Part shown: one piece after another, positions 30,293 to 42,700 of the stretch | How the letters are laid out: each line of letters opens with the position of its first letter | How positions within the stretch are numbered: position 1 is the stretch's first letter | Assembly: GCF_004210375.1 (NCBI RefSeq) | Contig: NC_134830.1 | Location: forward strand, 10,416,001 to 10,480,000 | From: Tachypleus tridentatus | Lineage: Eukaryota > Arthropoda > Merostomata > Xiphosura > Limulidae | Reading direction: 5' to 3' | Length of the DNA: 64,000 bases | Position numbers and translations under genes: made by a program | The notes under the pieces: generated by a model | Databases searched by the model: none | What the model was told of the DNA's origin: nothing | What the model saw: the letters and a program-made list of their open reading frames with translations, nothing else

Positions 30293-30563
30293 AGCCCCGG
30301 TATGACCAAGAGGATAAAGCACTTGACTTGCAATCCAAGTGTCGCGGGTTCGAATCCCCGTCACAGCAAACATGCTCGCCATTTCAGCCGTGGTGGCGTT
30401 ATAATGTTTCGGTCAATCCTATTATTTGTTAGTAAAAAAGTAGCTCAAGAGTTGGCGGTGGGTGGTGATGACTGACTACCTTCCCTGCTTACACTGCTAA
30501 ATAAGGGAAAGCTGGCACAGGTAACCCTCGTGTAACTTTTCGCGAAATTCAAAACTAAACTTG
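30293..30563 (+). mobile_element. SINE family A, full length
   Basis: Head GCCCCGGTATGACCAAGAGG, B box GGGTTCGAATCCCCG, body GTGGGTGGTGATGACTGACT and tail AAATTCAAAACTAAAC. The cloverleaf resemblance is a SINE head, not a tRNA gene. Confidence 0.88.
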
Positions 30564-30915
30564 TTATGAATACAGCAAGACAATTATATCAGTACGGAAA
30601 ATAGGGTGGCATTGTTCATGATAAACGTATTTACACGTGAATCTAAGTATTGTTCCATTTCGTTTGTGGCAATAAACTCAAATCCAAGAAAATTTATTAG
30701 TGAACAGATAGAACGATTCCTCAAGACCTGGCGAGAATATCTGGAAATACCAGGTACCCAGTTTGAGCAAATTTCGATACTTTACGAACAAAGCAATTTC
30801 TAACTCACCATGAATATTAAAAAGTCGGAAAGAAAAACGTTAACTGCATGAATTATAGCGTTTACAAGGTGTGGATGTTACAAGTAATTAACTATATTGT
30901 TCTAAGATCTACGAG

Positions 30916-31032
30916 ATCCTCCCCCCACGAGACGCCGGTTGGTTTACAGACAACGCTACAATCCGAGGTTTGATTCCTCACAATGGATATAGCAGATAAC
31001 CTAATGTGGGTTTGCTATAAAAAAAAAAGGTA
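30916..31032 (+). mobile_element. SINE family B
   Basis: A tRNA-like head with GACAACGCTACAATCCGAGG and B box GGTTTGATTCC, then ATAGCAGATAACCTAATGTG and an A tail. Confidence 0.75.
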
Positions 31033-31261
31033 TCTGTAAAAAATAGGAATGACTGCGAGTATTAAAAATTATAATAATATAAAAATTCAGAACAACTACA
31101 CAAAATATGTTTCGTATTTATAAAAGATTTGGATAACAGGATGAATTAAGATGCTTACGATTTATAAGGCACCAATATGATGTATTAAAGGCACCAATAA
31201 CTTAAAGCGCCACAACGTATGCGATATACTAAAGTTACTTATAAGTTAATGAAAATAAAAT

Positions 31262-31543
31262 GTTTGTTTTGTTCGTGTTTGAATTTCGCGCAAAGCTACA
31301 CTAGGGCTATCTGTGCTAGTCGTCCCTAATTTAGCAGTGTAAGACTACAGGGAAGATAGCTATTCATTACCATCCACCGTCAACGCTTGAGCTACTCTTT
31401 TAACATCGAATAGTGAGATTGACCGAATATTATAACGCTCCCACACCTGAAAGGACGAGCATGTCTGGTGTGACGGAAATTCGAACCTGTGACCCTCAGA
31501 TTACGAGTCGAGTGCTCTTACCACCTGGCCATGCTGGGACTAT
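31262..31543 (-). mobile_element. SINE family A, full length
   Basis: Reverse orientation: GAATTTCGCGCAAAGCTACA at the tail side, CCACCTGGCCATGCTGGGAC at the head side, and a recognisable B box complement (ATTCGAACCTG). Confidence 0.92.
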
Positions 31544-31969
31544 TAAAATGTTTACGGTCTATAAAAGATTCGGATAAGTTAATTAATTACCATATTACAG
31601 ACACTACAGAAAAAAGTGTTTCCGATTTATAAAATTTACGAATAATTACAAAATTTACAATCGATAAAAATGCAGATAATTGCATTAATTACAATATTAA
31701 GGATAGTTGCATGATTACGATATTTGCACTCGATTAAAGTCATAGAAAACTTTACCAATTAAAATGTTTACGATCTATAAAACTGGATAACAATTCTTAC
31801 CTTATATTAAAGTTACATATAACAACACGAATTAAAAAGTTAACGATTTATAAAAGTTACTGATAACTAGATGAATTACAGTGTACAATGTTTCTGACCT
31901 ATAAAAGTTACATGCATATATCTACATGGTTAAAAGTATTTATGATCTGTTAGATACTGATAAATTAGG

Positions 31970-32246
31970 GCCTGGCATGGCCTAGCGCGTTAAGGCGTGA
32001 GCTTCGTAATCTGAGGGTCGCGGGGTCGCGCCCGAGTCGTGCCAAATATGCTCGCCCTCCCAGCTGTGAGGGCGTTATAAAGCGACGGTCAATCCCACTA
32101 TTCGTTGGTAAAAGAGTAGCCCAAGAGTTGGCGATGGGTGGTGATGACTAGCTGCCTTCCTCTAGTCTTACACTGCTAAATTAGGGACGACTAACGCAGA
32201 TAGCCCTTTAGTAGCTTTGTGCGAAATTTCAAAAACAACAACCGAT
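31970..32246 (+). mobile_element. SINE family A, full length
   Basis: Head GGCCTGGCATGGCCTAGCGC, body CCCACTATTCGTTGGTAAAA and GGTGATGACTAGCTGCCTTC, tail AAATTTCAAAAACAACA. The B box is altered (GGGGTCGCGCCCG). Confidence 0.92.
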
Positions 32247-32528
32247 AAATTAATAATATCTATTTCTATTACGTTTTAAAGCTATCAGTAATTTCATGAA
32301 TTAAAATATTTTAATAATTCGATTTGTAAAATATACTGAAAGCTACATGACTTATAGTATTTTGAACGAATAAAAGGTAAAAATATTTACATGAATTACA
32401 ATGTTTATTATCTATAAAAGTTAATGATAAATACACGAATTACAATTCTTCAAATTTATAGAAGTTGTTAATAATTACATGACCTAAAGTGTTTCCGATT
32501 TATACAAATATTGTATATCTACATGATT

Positions 32529-32738
32529 TTGTTTTGGAATTTCGCACAAAGCTACTCGAGGGCTATCTGTGCTAGCCGTCCCTAATTTAGCAGTGTAAGA
32601 CTAGAGGAAAGGCAGCTAGTCATCACCACCCACCGCCAACTCTTGGGCTACTCTTTTACCAACGAATAGTGGGATTGACCGTCACATTATACACCCCCAC
32701 GGCTGGGAGGGCGAGCATGTTTAGCGCGACGGGGGCAT
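32529..32738 (-). mobile_element. SINE family A, head missing
   Basis: Tail and body complete (GGAATTTCGCACAAAGCTAC to GCGAGCATGTTTAGCGCGAC). The tRNA-like head is replaced by array DNA. Confidence 0.9.
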
Positions 32739-33005
32739 ATCTACATGAATTAATAACTTTACTTTCTATAAAAAATACAAATAACGGTATAAATTACAAT
32801 ATAGACGGTCTAAAATATATGGAATGAATAAATGAATTGCAGTTTTTATAATCTATAAAAGGTATCGATAACTTCATAAATTGCAATTTTTACGATGTAT
32901 TAGATATGCCGATAATTTCATGAATTATAATCCTTTTAAGCGATGTGTAAAGGATAAGAACAATTATATTAACTACAATATTCATTATCTCTACAATAAA
33001 GTTAC

Positions 33006-33108
33006 GACAGTAAATTTACTGGTTCATAGTGCTAAACTCCAGGATTAGATTCCCCTGCAGTGGACATAGCAGGGATCCAATGTGACTTTGCTCAAAAACA
33101 AACAAGTT
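33006..33108 (+). mobile_element. SINE family B, degenerate
   Basis: GTGCTAAACTCCAGGATTAG with ATTCCCCTGCAGTGGACATA, followed by GACTTTGCTCAAAAACAAAC. This is the family B body and tail layout. Confidence 0.65.
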
Positions 33109-33229
33109 ATGTTGGTGGGGCCGCCATATACAAGTAAACTGATAATAGCAAATTCACGAATAAGGTGAAGACCTAATAGACATAAAACTGCTAGATAGAG
33201 ACGAGACATACATAGTGTCAACATCAGTG

Positions 33230-34440
33230 AATAATTGACTGACAATCAGAAGAAAAAGCTACAAAATCTATTTTGCCAGTATGCAGATGTCTTCGCAGAT
33301 AGAACTGGCAAGGCAGACCTTGTGTAACACAAGAGCGAAACCACAACTAGAGTTTCAGTCAAGGCGAAGCCCTACCATATGCCTTGTGGAATGAAAGGCC
33401 AAATCAATAAAGTTGAAGCAATTTTGAAGCAAGAATTATTGAGCCTTCAAATGTAATTGTGAAGAAGACGAAGAGCTCAAATCGCTTCTGCATAAATTTC
33501 CAAAAGCTGAACCTTGTGAGAAAACTTGACTTCAAGCCTATGGGTAACCCAGACGCTTCCTGGCTAGAATAAATGGGGCAATTTCTTTTCTGAAACTGAC
33601 TTCAGTAAAGGCTTTTGGCAAATTCTGATGGAGACAGAATCCAAATAAAAGAAAGTCTTTGTGATACCAGACAGATGCTGCCATTTGATTTTGGATTACT
33701 CAGCTCAGTAGTGCCATTCAACTACAGAACGAGGCAGGTGCTGCACAAAATCATCAACACCAAATATTAAGTGGACGACATTCTGACACTCACACGGTTA
33801 GATTAGATGGAATGATCACGTAAAAGAACTCAGGTAGCTGTTTAGTGAGGGCAGCAAGTATAACCATCAGATCACCTAGGTAATACGTTGGACTTTGTTG
33901 TACACAAAGTGGTTGACCAATAGATAGCCTTGGAAGAGGAAAAGCTAAGTTGCATTCAAGATACACCAGCTTTGATGACCAAGCAGCTAGTTAGATTCAT
34001 TCTGGGGTTAACGAGATACTATATGAAGTTTCCCGAACTATGCTGAAGTCACTGCACTAATAGACCTGATCAAGAAAGGTCAACTCAACAAGATAAATTG
34101 GGAACAACCACAACAAGTAGCATTCTAGACGTGGAAGAACATGTTATAAAGTTCGCCACTCACTAAAAACAAACCATTCATCGTTAAGGTTGATGCATAG
34201 GAGATTGGAATTGGAGCAGTACTTTTGCAAGAGCATGAAAATGAACTGTTGCTCATAATGTGAACAGTAAAAAACTGTGAGAAGAGATACTCTGTGATTA
34301 AATGAGAGTATCTGGCCATCAAATATGCCATCTGGAAATTCTAGAACTACTTCTATGGAAATGATTTCATCATTCAGACAGACCGTCAAAAATTTGCATA
34401 CACCAAAAGGCGCAAAACTGATAGCGCAAGGCTTATGATG
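33230..34440 (+). pseudogene. Gypsy-type pol fossil (reverse transcriptase to RNase H)
   Basis: Plus-strand translation in changing frames shows pol blocks in order. YADVFADRTGKADLV precedes reverse transcriptase at about 33,270. Then come VSVKAKPYHMPCGMKG at 33,355, FSKGFW and VFVIPD at about 33,600-33,670, a VDDILTLT palm motif at about 33,770, LVRFILGLTRYY at about 33,990 and RNase H segments near 34,190-34,390 (IKYAIWKF, IIQTDRQKFAYT). No frame exceeds 100 codons, and stops or frameshifts occur every few dozen codons. There are no LTRs nearby. It is an old Ty3/gypsy remnant, much more decayed than the element at 4,279-9,485. Confidence 0.8.
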
Positions 34441-34990
34441 TGAGTATTTTACTTCCAGAGCTGCTGTTTATGCACTGAAGCCATAAAGGGGAGTAAAAGT
34501 GTCAATACAGACTGTATGAGTATACTCTGTGCATAAAATGAAAACAGTTTTTGAATATGTTATAAAAAATACTATAGTAATATTATTCTTCAAGAAAGGT
34601 TTATTGTTAGATACACATGGCTGTTTTTATTTAAGTATAGCAGAAATGTTAAATTTAGTTATTTTTAAAAACAATGGTTTATAATAGGTTTGTTTATGCA
34701 ACTGTGTATGAATCATACATTGTGCAGTTCAACTGTTGTGAAATGGTACTTATTGTATCCTTACATTACACTACTATAAACTGCAAAGTTTTTCTCGTTG
34801 TTTCAATTGAGAATTATTGCATCATATTATCTCATAGTGTGTAGAATCTTTTAGACTTCTGTCAATCTATAAAAACGTGTACAAAATATAGTTAAAATAA
34901 ATTGGTTTGTTAGGCAGGTAAATAGCTAGTGCTACATTGTTCTTTATGAGTTTAGCCATAAAGAGCACAGGGTAGCACCTTTTTTTTTTT
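34441..34990. other. AT-rich intergenic stretch
   Basis: Nothing recognised after the pol fossil. Confidence 0.4.
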
Positions 34991-35320
34991 TAAAAAAAAG
35001 AGAAATTATCGAAGATTGTCTTATAACAGCAAAGTAGAGAAAAAGAACTTGTCTTACTATTTGTGTTCTAATGTAATTGAACAAACCTGTGTGGAGTTTT
35101 GGTGAAAATAAAACACAATTATTTAAAGCTTTGGTTACAACTAATGGTAACCAACAAAGTAATGTAAGTGAAATTATCAGTGACTGTATTGCAACAACAT
35201 AAAAGAAGAGAATAATTTGTCTTATAAATTGTGCTCTAAAGCAACTAAATAAACTTGTGTGTAATTTGATGAAAATAGACAATTATTTAAAACTCTGAAT
35301 TCAACTATGGGGATTAAATG
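34991..35320. repeat. Imperfect tandem duplication of about 170 bp
   Basis: AAAGAACTTGTCTTACTATT...AAAACACAATTATTTAAAGC at about 35,040-35,130 matches GAATAATTTGTCTTATAAAT...AAATAGACAATTATTTAAAA at about 35,208-35,295. Confidence 0.65.
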
Positions 35321-35382
35321 TATAATGAAAATTTTGTATACATGCCAGTCTTGTTTCAATACCTCATTTTAAAACAAGTGAA

Positions 35383-35458
35383 CTCTGTACTGTTTGTTTA
35401 TTGTTGAAATTTATCGCCAACGACACACGGGTACCTACTGTAAAGAACTCTGCCCATC
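35383..35458 (-). mobile_element. Possible SINE family B fragment
   Basis: GTTTGTTTATTGTTGAAAT at the tail side and ACACGGGTACC near the B-box position suggest a reversed, strongly decayed family B copy. Confidence 0.3.
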
Positions 35459-35769
35459 CATATATAAAACCTGACAACTATATGAATTACAATACCTCTG
35501 ATCTATAACAGTCACTGATAACTAAACAAATTACAAAGTTCAAGACATATCTTTGCTAATTACACAATTTAAGACCTCTAAGATCATTATCAGATTTACT
35601 ATTATGTTTTCCACAACAAACTGCACTCCACATATGTACAAATTTACATTTTTATTTGTGTGCATAGAATCTACTTATGACTGTTAAAACACCTTGGATG
35701 CACCTGCATCTTTCTCACACAGATTTTATTTTACAGTACTCACCATTTCTTTAGGTTATTGTGGATTTT

Positions 35770-35986
35770 TTTTTTAAATTTTGCACAAAGGTACTAATTT
35801 AGCGGAGATAGAACACAGGAACAGCAGCTATTAAAAAAACAACAACACCCACAACCAACTTTTGGGTTATTATTTTACCAATGAATAATAAGATTGACCA
35901 TAACATTATAAAGCTCTCATACCTAAAAGTGCGAGCATGTTTGACGATAATAATTCCACAGCACTCTAACCTCCAGATCATGCCAA
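35770..35986 (-). mobile_element. SINE family A, degenerate
   Basis: AATTTTGCACAAAGGTACTA at the tail side, TTTTACCAATGAATAATAAG and AAGTGCGAGCATGTTTGACG in the body, and GATCATGCCAAGC at the head. Confidence 0.8.
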
Positions 35987-37013
35987 GCCTTCACATATAC
36001 ACGGAGAGATCCTAACATATTTAGTGGTTGCTGTTCAATTTCTCTTAGAACAATCCAAATTATATGCAGTAAAATACATAATGGCATTTTGACAAATCGT
36101 TAGAAATAAAAGTTGTGAAATTTCATACAGTACGTGCGCAATATTATCTTTATGCTAATCATACAGCAGACCAGTTTATCATTCGACGTAAAATTTCGTT
36201 TCTTAAAATAATTACAGTAAATTTCGTTATTTACCTTTGTTTGAAATACATAATAGTTAACAAAGGTGTTTAAGCTGTTAAAGGTTTCACCTATACTCAT
36301 ATAAGATACAGTATTGGTTCAAATACCTCTAATGAGATTCAAATATATTAGCAACATTTAAGAAGCTAACCCTTCCAAGAAAAGATATTTTATAATGAAT
36401 AGTGAATGTATGAATTTGGAGTATCTGATTCAGATTTGAAAACGACTTTTCCAGTTACGCTTATGCTTTTCTCAAGATCATGATATGATTTTTAGCTTTT
36501 TAGCATCTTCCATTTAGTACTGGTAGACTCCCATAATTTGATTCTCTGCTAGTGATAATATAAACCGGCCTGATGCGAAAAAAAATTGATCTAAACAAAA
36601 GATGGATACGGTTTTTATCACAATCTCGTTTGTATATAACCCCATCATCGAATAGGCTTACCCCTTCAACCCCTTTATAACCCTTCGCGTTATAAGGAAT
36701 ACATTTGCTATTATGTTTTCAACCTATGTGTTGACAGTAACTATATTCACAAATATTTATTGTTTAGGTATTAACAGAATGTCTCGTTCATAAGAATTCT
36801 GATTTTGTCCATTTTTCTCTTATCGATTGATAATGTTAAGTTTAGAAAATTTGGAGGCCTTCATTTTAACGTAGGAAAAACTTTTATTAAAAAAAAGTCA
36901 GTTATATTACACCGTTGCTATCTATCACATTACATTTAATACTGAAAAATATGTTTTGCATAATTTTAATAATTTTAATGATTGTATTTATTATGACAAG
37001 TATTGATTGCTTG
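35987..37013. other. AT-rich intergenic stretch
   Basis: No gene or recognised repeat family. Confidence 0.4.
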
Positions 37014-37282
37014 CTTTTTTGAATTTCGGATAAAGTTACGCGAGAGCTATCTGCTAGTCGACTCTAATCTCGCAGTGTAAGACTAGAGGGAAGGCAGCTA
37101 GTCGTCATCACCCACCACAAACTCTTAGGGCACTCTTTTAGCAATAAATAGTGAGATTGACCCTTACATTATAACGTCTCCACGCATGAAAGGATGAGCA
37201 TGTTTGGAGTGACGGAGATTCAAACCACCCGCGACCCTCAAATTACGAGTCGAGCGGCGTAACCACCTGGCCATGTTGAGCT
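37014..37282 (-). mobile_element. SINE family A, full length
   Basis: GAATTTCGGATAAAGTTACG to CCACCTGGCCATGTTGAGC, with an intact body. Confidence 0.9.
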
Positions 37283-37487
37283 TCTGTGTTAAGTAGTTTA
37301 TTTAGGAAACTGTTTAACAAACCATGCCAGTTTAATTTACCTTGTTTAGCAAAATGTTTGTATAGAGTTTAATAACCGCAACGGAAAATCACACTTAAAA
37401 TACTTCAAAATGAATTCAGACCCTTCAAGATGATGACAGACGTAATACAAGTTAAAGTTGTACTGTTTGTTTTCCTTGGCCATTACT

Positions 37488-37757
37488 GGTTTGGTTTAAA
37501 TTTCGCGCAAAGTTACTCGAAGGCTATCTGCGTTAGCCGTCCTTAATTTAGCAGTGTTAGACTAGAGGAAAGCCAGCTAGTTATCATCACCCACTGCCAG
37601 CTCTTGGGCTACTCTTTTACCAACGAATAGTGAGATTAGCCGCACATTATAACGCCCCCACGGTTTAAATGATGAAAATGTTTGGTGTGATGGGAATTCG
37701 AACCCACGACCCTAAGATTACGAGTCGAGCGTCATAACCACTTGGCCACGCCAGGCT
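37488..37757 (-). mobile_element. SINE family A, full length
   Basis: AAATTTCGCGCAAAGTTACT to CCACTTGGCCACGCCAGGCT, with B box complement GGAATTCGAACCCACG. Confidence 0.92.
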
Positions 37758-38118
37758 GAACGCACACTGTATAACCTAAATAACATTCAACTGTATGATA
37801 CAATGGGATATATAGGATAAATATCTAAAAGTTGAATATTTTTCGCATAAATTAACAAAAAGTTATTTTAAGCTTAAGCAGATTGGAAATTAAATTATCT
37901 TATGGATAATCATATAAAATACATTATAAAAGTAGTCAAACTGTTATAACCAAGACAAAAGATAAAATATCGATTTTAATTTTTCAAAACATTTTGATTT
38001 TCATACTAATGATAAATATGTTGCAAATTAAAGAGGAACATAATTATCAATTTTTGAAATAATTTTACAAAGATACACATTTTGTACAATAACAATATTT
38101 AACAATATATGAATGCAT

Positions 38119-38763
38119 AACGTACACCCTTGTGTAAATTAATTGAAACAAATGGTCATTTTACAATATTTTCAGCATGGCGGCCGGTGTTGGCTCACTG
38201 GACCCGCTGATTTCCTTTAATAGTCATTTTTTCACACAGACGGCGTCATTAGCTGTATTTTGCAGTACGGTCGATCTATTTTTGGGATATATGACGAAAG
38301 TTTGAGGAATATTACGTCATTCAAAATTGCGTTAGAAGGGCAAGGAGACCAGTCAAAACACATCTTTTTTACAAACTCAATGAAGAAAAAACGGTATTAA
38401 TAGGGTCTGAAATACAAGAACTGGATGCAAGAACAATAGAGGAAGGTGTTATTTAGTGACGAGACTCATTTCTTCGTACAGGGTCAAAGAAGTCTGCATG
38501 TTCGCAGATCTCCAGGTGAGAAACTTCGAGAATCTCACATTAATCAATTTGTAAAACATCCCTTGAATATGTTTTGGCACTTTTTCAGCTACTATGGCGT
38601 CGGCGGCTTACATATCGTAGAAGGTATGATGCGAAGACCACAGTACATCGATGTTTTGCAGAGAAGAGTCGTTCCGGAATTGAAAAAGAGATTTCCAAAT
38701 GGATCTGGCAATTTTCAGCAAGATCTGGCTTCGTGCCACACATCAAAACTTGTGTTAGACTAG
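38119..38763 (+). mobile_element. Tc1-like transposon fragment cut by a SINE
   Basis: The 5' side around 38,125 (ACCCTTGTGTAAATTAATTG, then CAAATGGTCATTTTACAA) looks like a Tc1-type terminal repeat. The transposase follows on the plus strand. The element stops at 38,763, exactly where a SINE fragment begins, so its 3' end is missing. Confidence 0.75.
38300..38763 (+). pseudogene. Tc1-like transposase fragment
   Basis: The long frame from 38,446 reads MLFSDETHFFVQGQRS (the FSDE block, with the first catalytic Asp) and then FVKHPLNMFWHFFSYYGVGG, RPQYIDVLQRRVVPEL and FQQDLASCHTSK (second catalytic Asp). In Tc1-family enzymes the third acidic residue lies about 35 residues further on, beyond the truncation. 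A preceding stretch (38,330-38,440) encodes the linker in the same general frame but ends in a TAG just before the long frame. The enzyme would cut and paste at TA sites. This copy is dead. Confidence 0.85.
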
Positions 38764-38957
38764 AGAGAAGGCAGATAGTCATCACCACTCACCGCCAACT
38801 CTTTGGCTACTCTTTTACCACCAAATAGTGGGATTGACCGTCTAATTGTAACGCCTCCACGGCTGAAAGGGTGGGCATGTTTGGTTTGACGGGGATTCGA
38901 AACCGCGATACTCGGATTACGAGTGGAGTGCCTTAACCACCTGGCCATGCCGGGCCC
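38752..38957 (-). mobile_element. SINE family A, 3' part missing
   Basis: The head (CCACCTGGCCATGCCGGGCC) and body are present. The tail side is missing and begins directly at the Tc1 break (GTTAGACTAGAGAGAAGGCA). Confidence 0.92.
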
Positions 38958-39026
38958 CTATTGCGATGGAAACCGTGATATATAAACAATCCTTACAATT
39001 TATCATATGTTGTCTTTACGTTTCGG

Positions 39027-39385
39027 GCCTGGTATGACCTGATAGTTAAAGTGCTTTGACTTGCCCTTTCAACCATGGGGCATTATAATGTGATGGATAA
39101 TCTCACTATTCGTTGGTAGAAGAGTAGTCTGAGAGTTAACGGTGGATGCTGTTGTCTAGTTGCTTTCCCTCTAGTGTATCACTGTTAAATTTTTCCCATT
39201 GGCACAACAAAATATATGTAGACTTACAACGCTAGAAATCGGGTTTCGATACTCGTGGTAGGTAGAGTACAAATTGGCTATTGTGTAGCTTTGTGATTAA
39301 TTACAAACAAACAAATACTGCTAAATTGAGGACGGCTCGTGCAGATAACTCTCGTGTAACTTTGTGCGAAGTTCGAAAAAACCAA
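39027..39385 (+). mobile_element. SINE family A with a family B insertion
   Basis: The family A head is partly deleted (CCTGGTATGACCTGATAGTT), and the body runs to ATCACTGTTAAATT. Family B lies at 39,199-39,310, then family A resumes at ACTGCTAAATTGAGGACGGC. ACTG(T/C)TAAATT flanks the inner copy as a target duplication. Confidence 0.85.
39199..39310 (+). mobile_element. SINE family B nested in family A
   Basis: CCCATTGGCACAACAAAATA, ACTTACAACGCTAGAAATCG, B box GGTTTCGATACTC and tail TTAATTACAAACAAACAAA. Confidence 0.85.
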
Positions 39386-42300
39386 ACAAAATTTTCAGTT
39401 TCAGTCCTAACTTACAACTTTTTGTAAGTTAACGTAAATCAATACAAATTCATTGAATATTTCTTCTTTTTTTGTTACGTGATGGCTAAATACAATCGTC
39501 TTTTTTATATTCACCAAATATGTTTTCACACACTTAGTTGCCATGACAACATACAATGCCATAAGTCTGTATGCTTTTTAATTAAATAATTTTTTTTATA
39601 GTTGACGTGATGTTTTGGAAACGTTGAATAAACAATGGATGTTGTTTATGGCATGAGACATAACATAACAATCTGTTGCCACATACACTCTCAGAAAGTG
39701 CGGCATAAAAAATTTAAAATCAAGCATATTCAAATATGTTCGAGATATTTCAGCATTATGCATTAGTTTATTGTATTAGACAATGGGTCTTATATCATAA
39801 ACATGTTTAATGTTTAATTTGTGACATGAAATCTTCCGCAAACGAAATATCATCATCAGGTTGATAAACAATTGTTTTTATTTTTGTGCACGTTTCTGGA
39901 TTGGGTGGTTGAGGTTTATATGGCACATAAGTTAGCTTTATATTCAACTTATTTTCATCCGATTCTTTGTTTGGCAGCTAATTATTAAGTTTGTGCTCAG
40001 TAAATAAGCACCATCATCTTATGACATCACAACTGTCTTAGAACTGCAGTCCTGTGGACATGTTTGACCATGTTCCAGACCGCATAGTGTACATGGGAAT
40101 GTCGAGGTGACCAGAAGCACGTGCAATATCACTCAGCCATTCTTGTGACTAAGATATGAGAACTGACCATAGTATATTTGTTTTGGTATTCCGTTAACCA
40201 AAGTATTTTGCGTTTCGCTTCTTATATACTGCAATTATGGCTTTTATCCATATCTTTCGTTGAAACTCATGAAAGTTGAAGATATCCTTTGTAGGTGGGA
40301 ACTTATATGCTAGAACGTTTTTTAGCTTGCCATGTTGTAATTGCAGTCTGAAAAAAATATATATCTGTCAATTGAAAAATTCTTTAGAACTCTTTGCTCT
40401 CTTGTGAAAGTATGGAATACGTAACTTCTCTTAATGTTCTAAAGAACACTTAATGTTTGACAAATCATACATAACCAATAATCACTCCATAGGTAAGTGA
40501 ACGAGTTACTAATAACTAATATTTAAACTGCCAGAACTATTAGTCTGTCAGTCACGAAACACACATATAACTTCCTACATGTCGTTTCTAGGTTCATAAA
40601 ATTAACGAACCTATATCTGATGTCTACGATGTAGACGCTTATTTGGACAATAGGTTATCAAGTGTAACGTTTTCTCTTTGGATATATTGATGTCACCAAC
40701 ACACACACATATTATAAAAGCTGTTATTTAAAATGCCAGAACTTCCAGACTGTCTAAAGTTAAGATACTAAAAGTAAATTGCATGCACACAATCTGGAAA
40801 CAGAAGTTTAAAAATTACAAAGGTCAGACATCAACGTCGAGAAAAAATTATATGGAGGGTGTCAAATGGTCACACATACAGCGCCTAGCTGTGACTTAAC
40901 CAGTTGATGACCTTTGTTCATTATTCATATTGAAAAGAACATTATATGTTCCTTTGTACCTCTTTCAAAACTTTATGTACACTTAAACTTAGTTGTTTTT
41001 CAAATACACAAAAAAATTCTGGTTTTAAAATGTTTTGATCGTTTTATTTTATAGATAAATTATTAAACAGTATTCTGTGATTATATATAGAACACACGTA
41101 GTGTTTGAAAACTAGCTGTATCACTTTTTGTGGTATACTGAGATATGACAAATATCTGAGCTATAAATAAAAAAGTAGTAACATAGAAGTAGAAATTAAT
41201 TTCTTATTGAATCATTAAGTATTGTGAATATACATTTAACTTTCTGTAATATTATATAGTGTGAGAATATGTAAGTTTCTTTTGATACAAATTCATATTC
41301 AGAGTTAATACAGTTTTAGTTACAAAGTTTATTCTGTAATGATGGACAGTATACCTATGTATGTTGGACAGCATACCTATGTATGTGTGACACTTTACTT
41401 TCATCGATTTCAAGCTATGTAAGAGTGGTATGTGAAGACCAGATAGTTTAGTTTTCAAATGTTTTGTGTAGTTTCTAAAAAAATAAACTTATTACTTTAT
41501 GTTCCATTTATGGCAATTACTCGAACAAGTATATACTGCAGATATTACGACATTGAAGGGTATGTTAATATTTTATAAGATCAGGAGTTTTCTATATATA
41601 TTAAAGTTTTGTTCTTACAATTTTCATATGATATTTACATACATATATCAACATGTTACATCGAGTTCTCTTCATGATGAAACATGAATTTTCTGTATGA
41701 AATAGAGGTTTGTTAAAAACTAATATTCATGGTGTGTAATTTAACTACAAAAGACTAAGTTTTACATTTAATTGTTAAATAAGAAATTTCGTAAATAGAG
41801 TATTTTGAAGTGCTGTTAGGAACTGTTTCAATATGTGTTGTATCTAAGTCCGAGATACATATAATAAAGATAATATGTTAATTATGTTGACAAGTGGGTT
41901 TCTTATAATAAAATCATAGAACTCAGGTGATTTTCACACATTTCATTAAATGTAACTGAAAGATAATTCATGTTACGGTAACAGTTTCAAATTCCACGAG
42001 GGGAATATAACTGTTTTGAAATAAAAGAAGAATAATTAATTGATTTATGACTAAAAGTTATTTTATGACTGTGATTGTCAACTACATTTTCGGTACTGTG
42101 GTGATTTTTGTGATGAAACAAGTATATACAACAGTTTTTACACGCAAGGGCAACCTTAGTTTCAACTTTGGTTTCAGTAACCACGTGATGACCACCTAAG
42201 AATAGAGAAGTGTCAAGTTTGACTGAAATGTTACTGATCAAAAGAACTTTGCATTTTATTTTTACTTAATAGTCTTCAATGACATAGATTTATGGCAGCA

Positions 42301-42427
42301 AAGTTTTATCTGTTTTATCTGTATGATATGATTTGGAGTAAGTGGTCTATAGAAAATGGTAAGTTTTGCTATTTTAGGTATTAGTACACTAATTATTTTA
42401 AAAAATAATACGTGACGATCCCCTAAA
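39386..42427. other. Long AT-rich stretch without recognised gene
   Basis: About 3 kb with only short chance frames. Short phrases recur here and at 44.6-44.9 kb (TTAGTTTTCAAATGTTTTGT at about 41,447 and 44,668), hinting at an old dispersed repeat that I cannot delimit. Confidence 0.4.
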
Positions 42428-42700
42428 ATTGTTTGTTTTTTAATTTCGTGCAAAGCTACACGAGGGCTATCTGCACTAGCCGTCCCTAATTTAGCAGTGT
42501 AAGATTAGAGGGAAGGTAGCTGGTCATCACCACCCAAAGCCAATTCTCGGGTTACTCTTTTACCAACGAATAGTGGGATTGACCGTAACATTGTAATGCC
42601 CTCACGGCTGAAAAGGTGAGCATGTTTGGGGTGGCAAGGATTCGAACCCGCGACCCTCGGATGACGAGTCGCACACCTTAACACACGTGGCCGTCCTAAA
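42428..42700 (-). mobile_element. SINE family A, full length
   Basis: TTTAATTTCGTGCAAAGCTA to ACACACGTGGCCGTCC, with GGATTCGAACCCGCGACC in the head. Confidence 0.92.

Larger units (their letters stand above)
31060..33020. repeat. Decayed tandem array of about 44 bp units
   Basis: Outside the three SINEs, this stretch is built of diverged units resembling ATAACTACATGAATTACA then ATGTTTACGATCTATAAAAG and TTACTG. Examples are around 31,550, 31,765, 31,845, 32,400 and 32,860. Further units lie at 35,465-35,600. Confidence 0.65.

Noticed and set aside
30293-30370. tRNA gene with cloverleaf-like B box
   Set aside because: The same head occurs in about 19 copies followed by a conserved non-tRNA body. 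It is the SINE family A head, with an imperfect acceptor stem.
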